The translations under genes were made by a program, and so were the position numbers. Below the pieces are notes generated by a model. It saw nothing but the letters and a program-made list of their open reading frames with translations. It was not told where the DNA came from and searched no databases. Shown here piece after piece: positions 60,095-64,000 of a stretch of DNA of 64,000 bases. The DNA lies in contig NZ_BCSO01000007.1 of assembly GCF_001570905.1 (NCBI RefSeq), forward strand, positions 1 through 64,000, in the 5' to 3' direction. The stretch's first letter is position 1. Every line of letters begins with the position of its first letter. Source of the DNA: [Zimmermannella] alba NBRC 15616. Lineage in GTDB: Bacteria; Actinomycetota; Actinomycetes; Actinomycetales; Microbacteriaceae.

Positions 60095-61113
60095 CGCAAA
60101 TTCGGCGCCTCGCCCCGGGTGTCTGCGCGGCGCTCGCGGTCGGCATCCTCGCCACCTGGCTCGGGGGATTTGCGCCACTCATTGGCGGTCCGATCATCGC
60201 GCTCCTCATCGGAATGCTGCTCACCTCGCTTCGCGGGACGCCGGCAGGGGAGCGGATGCTGGTGGGCGCCGGATTCACGGGTAAACGCGTCCTCCAGCTC
60301 GCCATCGTCGTGCTCGGTGGCACCATGTCGCTCGCCGGTATCGCGGAACTCGGGGCGCGCACCGCGCCGGTCCTTTTCGGCACGCTCGCGATTGCGCTCA
60401 CGAGTGGATGGCTGCTCGCGAAGCTCGTGCGCATCAGCCGTGACGAGTCGGTGCTCCTGACGGTTGGCACCTCGATTTGCGGCGCGAGCGCGATTGCCGC
60501 GACGGCCCCCATCCTGGCCGCTGAAGCAAGCGTCATTGCGCTCGCGGTGACCGCGATCTTCACATACAACCTCGTCGCCGTCTTCGTGTTTCCGTGGCTC
60601 GGGCACCTGCTCGGCATGAGTCAGGAAGCCTTCGGACTCTTCGCCGGCACCGCCGTGAACGACACCTCATCGGTCGTGGCAGCGGCATCCATTTACGGTG
60701 CGGAAGCCGCGCAGATCGCGGTCGTCGTGAAGCTCACCCGCACGCTCGCGATCATCCCCATCACGATCGCCCTCAGCTGGTGGATTGCCCGCACGAGCAA
60801 GACCGCTGCGACCGCGAGTGGCGAGGTGGCAACGAAGCGGAAGCGGCCGTGGCAGCTCGTACCGTGGTTCCTCACCGGCTTCCTTGTGGCGGCTCTCGCA
60901 GCAAGCCTCGGCGCCATCCCCGCAGCCTGGAGCGAAGGGCTCCACCTCATCGCGAAGACCCTCATCGCCGCCGCGCTCGCGGGCATCGGGTTCACCGTCG
61001 ACTTCGCGGTCATCCGCAAGGCAGGCTTCAAGCCGCTCGGCTTTGCCGGGGTGCTCTGGGTGATCATCACGCTCAGTGCTCTTGGCCTGATGTGGGCCAC
61101 CGGCTGGCTGTAG
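60091..61113 (+). CDS. YeiH family putative sulfate exporter
   Basis: This 340-aa membrane protein has about 9-10 hydrophobic segments and YeiH hallmarks: LRGTPAGERMLVGAG, LQLAIVVLGGTMSLAGIAEL, and the conserved LTVGTSICGASAIAATAPI, which includes a membrane CGASAI motif. Later comes AGTAVNDTSSVVAAASIYG. The family is usually annotated as a sulfate exporter but biochemical proof is limited. The GTG start overlaps the desulfurase stop by 4 bases. A frame back to 59848 is the opposite-frame shadow of the desulfurase. Confidence 0.9.
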   Translation: MTQIRRLAPGVCAALAVGILATWLGGFAPLIGGPIIALLIGMLLTSLRGTPAGERMLVGAGFTGKRVLQLAIVVLGGTMSLAGIAELGARTAPVLFGTLAIALTSGWLLAKLVRISRDESVLLTVGTSICGASAIAATAPILAAEASVIALAVTAIFTYNLVAVFVFPWLGHLLGMSQEAFGLFAGTAVNDTSSVVAAASIYGAEAAQIAVVVKLTRTLAIIPITIALSWWIARTSKTAATASGEVATKRKRPWQLVPWFLTGFLVAALAASLGAIPAAWSEGLHLIAKTLIAAALAGIGFTVDFAVIRKAGFKPLGFAGVLWVIITLSALGLMWATGWL

Positions 61114-61154
61114 AAGCAGGCCGACATCGACCGCAGGTGCAACAGTTTGTCCGC

Positions 61155-61184
61155 AGTGCAAGATTGCACTTGTGCAAGTTTGCA
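61155..61184 (+). promoter_or_regulatory. Tandem palindromic operators for the TetR regulator
   Basis: AGTGCAA-GA-TTGCACT (61155-61170) is a perfect 7+2+7 palindrome. TGCAA-GT-TTGCA (61173-61184) is a second at 5+2+5, with centres 16 bases apart; further GTGCAA half-sites lie at 61130-61150 and 61189. They overlap the region just upstream of the TetR gene. TetR dimers often bind such paired sites, so autorepression is likely. Confidence 0.6.
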
Positions 61185-61204
61185 TCAGGTGCAAAGATTC
61201 CACA

Positions 61205-61837
61205 GTGGAATGTGAAGCATTGGCCGAATCGGAGTGCGAGTCGCGGCGGGCGAAGAATCGACGCATGACGTGGCTCGCAATCCATGAGGCAGCAGTGCAT
61301 CTCATCGTGGAGCAGGGGTTCGCTGCGTCGACGGTCGAGGCAATCGCGGAAGCCGCGGGTGTGTCTCGCCGGACCTTCTTCAACTATTTTCCGTCGAAAG
61401 AAGACGCGGTCCTCGGCCTTGTAACTCCCGCTTGCAGCGACCAAGCCGTGGCTGCCTTCGAGCAGCAACTCGAAGATCCACTGCGTGCCACGACGACGCT
61501 CCTGATGGCCGTCATCCGATCCGGCTGGCCCAAGCTCTCGGGCGACCTTCGCCGCCAAGAGCTCGTCGACGCCAACCCTGTCCTCCTCGAACGGTCGCGG
61601 CAGCACTTCCAAGTTGCCGCCGACCTCACCCTGGAGCAGGTGCTCGCGCGGATGCCCGAACTGCGTGACGGCCTCGACCTTCCACGAGCTACCCGAGACG
61701 CGGACGCGGCACATGCCCTCGTGGCCCTCTCGGTCGCGGTCCTTCGCTACCTCCTCACCCGGGATCTCAAGAGCATCCTCGACCCCGAATCCCCGGTACT
61801 TGACGATGCGCTCACGCTGTTCCGCGCACTGCTCTAG
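61205..61837 (+). CDS. TetR family transcriptional regulator
   Basis: The helix-turn-helix is clear: AAVHLIVEQGFAASTVEAIA followed by EAAGVSRRTFFNYFPSKEDAV, in which RRTFFNYF is the recognition helix. The ligand domain follows with no close family memory. The start is uncertain: an upstream GTG at 61172 lies inside the operators, so I chose GTG 61205; TTG 61217 and ATG 61265 are alternatives. It sits 44 bases upstream of the MFS exporter with the same direction, the usual regulator-pump pairing. The inducer is probably a substrate of that pump. Confidence 0.88.
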   Translation: MECEALAESECESRRAKNRRMTWLAIHEAAVHLIVEQGFAASTVEAIAEAAGVSRRTFFNYFPSKEDAVLGLVTPACSDQAVAAFEQQLEDPLRATTTLLMAVIRSGWPKLSGDLRRQELVDANPVLLERSRQHFQVAADLTLEQVLARMPELRDGLDLPRATRDADAAHALVALSVAVLRYLLTRDLKSILDPESPVLDDALTLFRALL

Positions 61838-61881
61838 CGCGAGACCCCGAACTCACACCTGTCTTGTTGAAAGGTTCACCT

Positions 61882-63528
61882 GTGAACTCCCCTGAAACCG
61901 CCGACGGCGCACTGCCCCCGAAGCGCCTCATCCCGCTGTTCGCGGGCCTCATGCTCGCGATGCTCCTCGCCTCGCTCAATAACACCGTCCTCTCGAGTGC
62001 CATGCCGACGATCATCGGCGAACTCAACGGCGTGGAACACCTGAGCTGGGTCATCACCGCATTCATCCTCGCCTCAACCGTGACGATGCCCGTGTACGGC
62101 AACCTCTCCGACCTCTTTGGACGTCGACCAATGCTCATCGCTGCGATTGTGGTGTTCCTCGGCGGCTCAGTTCTCGGCGCCCTTGCCCAAGACATGCCGA
62201 TGCTCATCGCAGCCCGCGGCATTCAGGGCCTTGGCGGCGGCGGGCTCATGATCCTCACCCAGGCTGCGATTGCGGACGTCGTGCCTGCGCGTGAGCGCGG
62301 CAAGTACATGGGCATCATGGGTGGCGTATTCGCCTTCGCCTCGGTGGCTGGCCCTCTGCTCGGTGGCTGGTTCACGGAAGGCCCGGGATGGCGCTGGGCA
62401 TTCTGGATGAACGTGCCGATCGGTCTGCTCGCGCTGGCTGCCGCAGTGTTCCTGCTGCGTCTGCCGAAGCGACGCACCGAAGGCCGAGTTGATGTGCTCG
62501 GGATGATGCTCCTCGCCGTGGCCACCACATCGATCGTGCTTCTCGCGACATGGGGTGGGCAGCAGTTCGAGTGGATGTCTGTCGAATCCGCAGTGCTCGC
62601 AGTCGTGGGCATCGTTGCTGCCGTCTGCTTTGTGGTTGTGGAATCGAAGGCCGAGCAGCCGGTCATGCCGCTGGCGCTCTTCCTCGACCGAAACTTCCTC
62701 CTCACCACGGCTGCTGCGCTTGCGATCGGTGTCGCCATGTTTGGAGCGCTCGGCTACATGCCGATGTACCTCCAGATGGTGACCGGCGCAGGCCCCACGG
62801 TGTCGGGTCTCCTCATGATCCCGATGATGGGTGTGCTCCTCGTGACCTCGACTCTGTCGGGAGCAATCGTGTCTCGCACTGGCCGTTACAAGATGCTGCC
62901 CGTTGTCGGCACCGGCATTGTTGCGGGAGCACTCGTCTTCATCTCGCTTGTCACCGTCGACACACCTATGTGGGTTATCTGTGCGGCGCTCGCAGTCCTC
63001 GGCTCTGGCCTTGGCCTGTCGATGCAGATTCTCACCTTGATCGTGCAGAACTCGTTCCCCATTCGCATGGTGGGAACGGCGACGGCGGCAACGAACTACT
63101 TCCGCCAGGTCGGCGCAACCCTGGGCTCTGCCATCGTGGGGTCCCTGTTCGCGCAGCGCCTCGTCGAGGAGTTCACCAAACTTGCGCCGGGAAATGGTGC
63201 ATCGTTGTCTGGCGGCGGACACTTCACTCCCGGAGCCGTGAGCGCCCTGCCCGAGCCCATGCACACGCTCGTGCTCGGCGCGATCAATCACGCACTGGTC
63301 CCGATCTTCGTTTATCTGGTTCCGCTCATCGTCATTGCCTTTGTTGCGCTGCTGTTCGTGGTCGAAAAGCCCCTCGCCACTGCCATCGAGCGTGAGATCC
63401 CCGCAGAGGCTCTTGCTGAAGGTCAGCTCATGATCACCGACCCCGCCCTCGACGAGGATGCCGTCGGAGCAAACTTCGAGGCGGTGCCCGCCGACGGCAC
63501 CCGCACACACTCGCGGCACGGACGGTAA
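61882..63528 (+). CDS. MFS exporter, DHA2 (EmrB/QacA) type
   Basis: The 548-aa protein has 14 membrane helices, typical of DHA2 multidrug exporters. Signatures include LDATMLAGLMLAMLLASLNN-type N-terminus (residues 20-45), LSWVITAFILASTVTMPVYG, the motif A region GNLSDLFGRRPML, and the motif C-like AGPLLGGWF. A late loop and C-terminal acidic tail follow. The GTG at 61882 has AAAGG seven bases upstream; a TTG at 61864 is possible. Transcribed with the TetR gene, it probably gives proton-driven drug efflux; the substrate is unknown. Confidence 0.92.
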   Translation: MNSPETADGALPPKRLIPLFAGLMLAMLLASLNNTVLSSAMPTIIGELNGVEHLSWVITAFILASTVTMPVYGNLSDLFGRRPMLIAAIVVFLGGSVLGALAQDMPMLIAARGIQGLGGGGLMILTQAAIADVVPARERGKYMGIMGGVFAFASVAGPLLGGWFTEGPGWRWAFWMNVPIGLLALAAAVFLLRLPKRRTEGRVDVLGMMLLAVATTSIVLLATWGGQQFEWMSVESAVLAVVGIVAAVCFVVVESKAEQPVMPLALFLDRNFLLTTAAALAIGVAMFGALGYMPMYLQMVTGAGPTVSGLLMIPMMGVLLVTSTLSGAIVSRTGRYKMLPVVGTGIVAGALVFISLVTVDTPMWVICAALAVLGSGLGLSMQILTLIVQNSFPIRMVGTATAATNYFRQVGATLGSAIVGSLFAQRLVEEFTKLAPGNGASLSGGGHFTPGAVSALPEPMHTLVLGAINHALVPIFVYLVPLIVIAFVALLFVVEKPLATAIEREIPAEALAEGQLMITDPALDEDAVGANFEAVPADGTRTHSRHGR

Positions 63529-63557
63529 GACAGTCCGCTGGCTTTAGGCTCGACCGC

Positions 63558-64000
63558 ATGAGCATGCGGATGATGATGGGCAGCGGGCCTGGACGAGGTG
63601 GCGGACGCATGCGCGACGAGGCCGCCCTCAAGGCCGAGAATGCGAAGGCGCCGAAGATTCCCCACCTCGAGTCTCGGGTACTCGCTCTCTTCCGGCCCTA
63701 CCGGGGACTTCTCGCGCTCGCGATCGTGCTTGTCCTCATTACCGCCGCGATCTCGGTCGCGCCGCCCCTGCTCACCAAGCACGCCTTCGACGCAGGACTC
63801 TTCCCGGCAGACGGAAGCGGACCGAACCTTCACGAGCTCTGGTGGGCCGTCGCCGCGATGCTCGCCGTGTGGGTCGTGTCGAACGCACTTGGCGTCTGGC
63901 AGGCCTGGCTCACCGCGAAGGTCGGTAACCGCGTCATGGGAGATCTGCGCACGCAACTGTTTGCGCGGCTGCAGTCCATGGAGCTCGCCTTCTTCACCCG
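63558..64000 (+). CDS. ABC exporter, 5' part only
   Basis: The first 147 residues of a probable half-type ABC transporter (fused membrane and ATPase domains). A Met/Gly/Arg-rich N-terminus is followed by LALFRPYRGLLALAIVLVL, a first helix, a second (LHELWWAVAAMLAVWVVSNA) and the conserved intracellular-loop pattern VGNRVMGDLRTQLFARLQSM, then EL.FFT. That loop is characteristic of the MsbA/multidrug class. The window ends inside this gene, so ATPase motifs are not visible. It lies 29 bases after the MFS exporter; a shared operon is possible. Confidence 0.85.
   Translation, partial: MSMRMMMGSGPGRGGGRMRDEAALKAENAKAPKIPHLESRVLALFRPYRGLLALAIVLVLITAAISVAPPLLTKHAFDAGLFPADGSGPNLHELWWAVAAMLAVWVVSNALGVWQAWLTAKVGNRVMGDLRTQLFARLQSMELAFFT

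Overview
The window is high-GC, densely coded DNA from an actinobacterium. Its gene order is the backbone typical of Micrococcales and probably Microbacteriaceae: fpg–smc–ftsY–ffh–rpsP–khpA–rimM–trmD–rplS–lepB–rnhB–DUF2469–yraN–comM–dprA–xerC–M23 peptidase–rpsB–tsf–pyrH–frr–cdsA. A GlgE/GlgB/GlgX cluster, DivIVA-domain proteins, an LppP/LprE-type lipoprotein and two LAETG (class E sortase-like) motifs fit this. The genus cannot be fixed from the sequence. No rRNA, tRNA, CRISPR array, complete insertion sequence or prophage was seen.

Layout. (1) 1-3900: the 3' end of fpg, then an accessory stretch between fpg and smc. It holds an unknown 352-aa gene, a degenerate second copy of the fpg 3' end, a frameshifted AbiEi-like antitoxin locus, a GNAT acetyltransferase and an orphan FetB-type permease. 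(2) 4000-14500: smc, ftsY and ffh, with a TerC gene under a yybP-ykoY (Mn2+) riboswitch, a histidine phosphatase and a YbdK-type ligase. A near-identical long palindrome lies upstream of smc and again between ftsY and ffh. (3) 14600-17030: a tiny LAETG membrane protein, then a lower-GC, tightly coupled four-gene operon of three exported proteins and one membrane protein. (4) 17200-25700: ribosome and tRNA maturation, protein export and RNase HII genes, with a flippase-like gene between rimM and trmD. (5) 25700-31750: a ThDP enzyme, yraN, the comM-dprA DNA-processing pair and xerC. (6) 31800-35260: a second lower-GC small-gene cluster, a thioester-domain surface protein with an LAETG anchor, and an M23 peptidase. 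(7) 35600-45800: rpsB-tsf and pyrH-frr-cdsA, separated by a compact operon for a second phospholipid route; then a DivIVA-domain protein, a secreted SLT-like protein and an alpha/beta hydrolase. (8) 45960-51900: an AI-2E family permease, a long coiled-coil DivIVA-like protein, a 725-aa membrane protein and a YbbN-like protein. (9) 51950-58750: glgX-glgE-glgB. (10) 58900-64000: cysteine desulfurase with a YeiH permease, a TetR regulator with an MFS exporter, and the start of an ABC exporter.

The housekeeping core serves translation, co-translational targeting (FtsY/Ffh/LepB), chromosome handling (SMC, XerC, RNase HII, Fpg) and envelope building. Accessory DNA is concentrated at three breaks in that backbone: fpg|smc, ffh|rpsP and xerC|rpsB. 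The best candidate for an undescribed system is the secreted-protein operon at 15053-17027, whose first and third products are paralogues. The smaller cluster at 31800-32612 may be a related or decayed counterpart.
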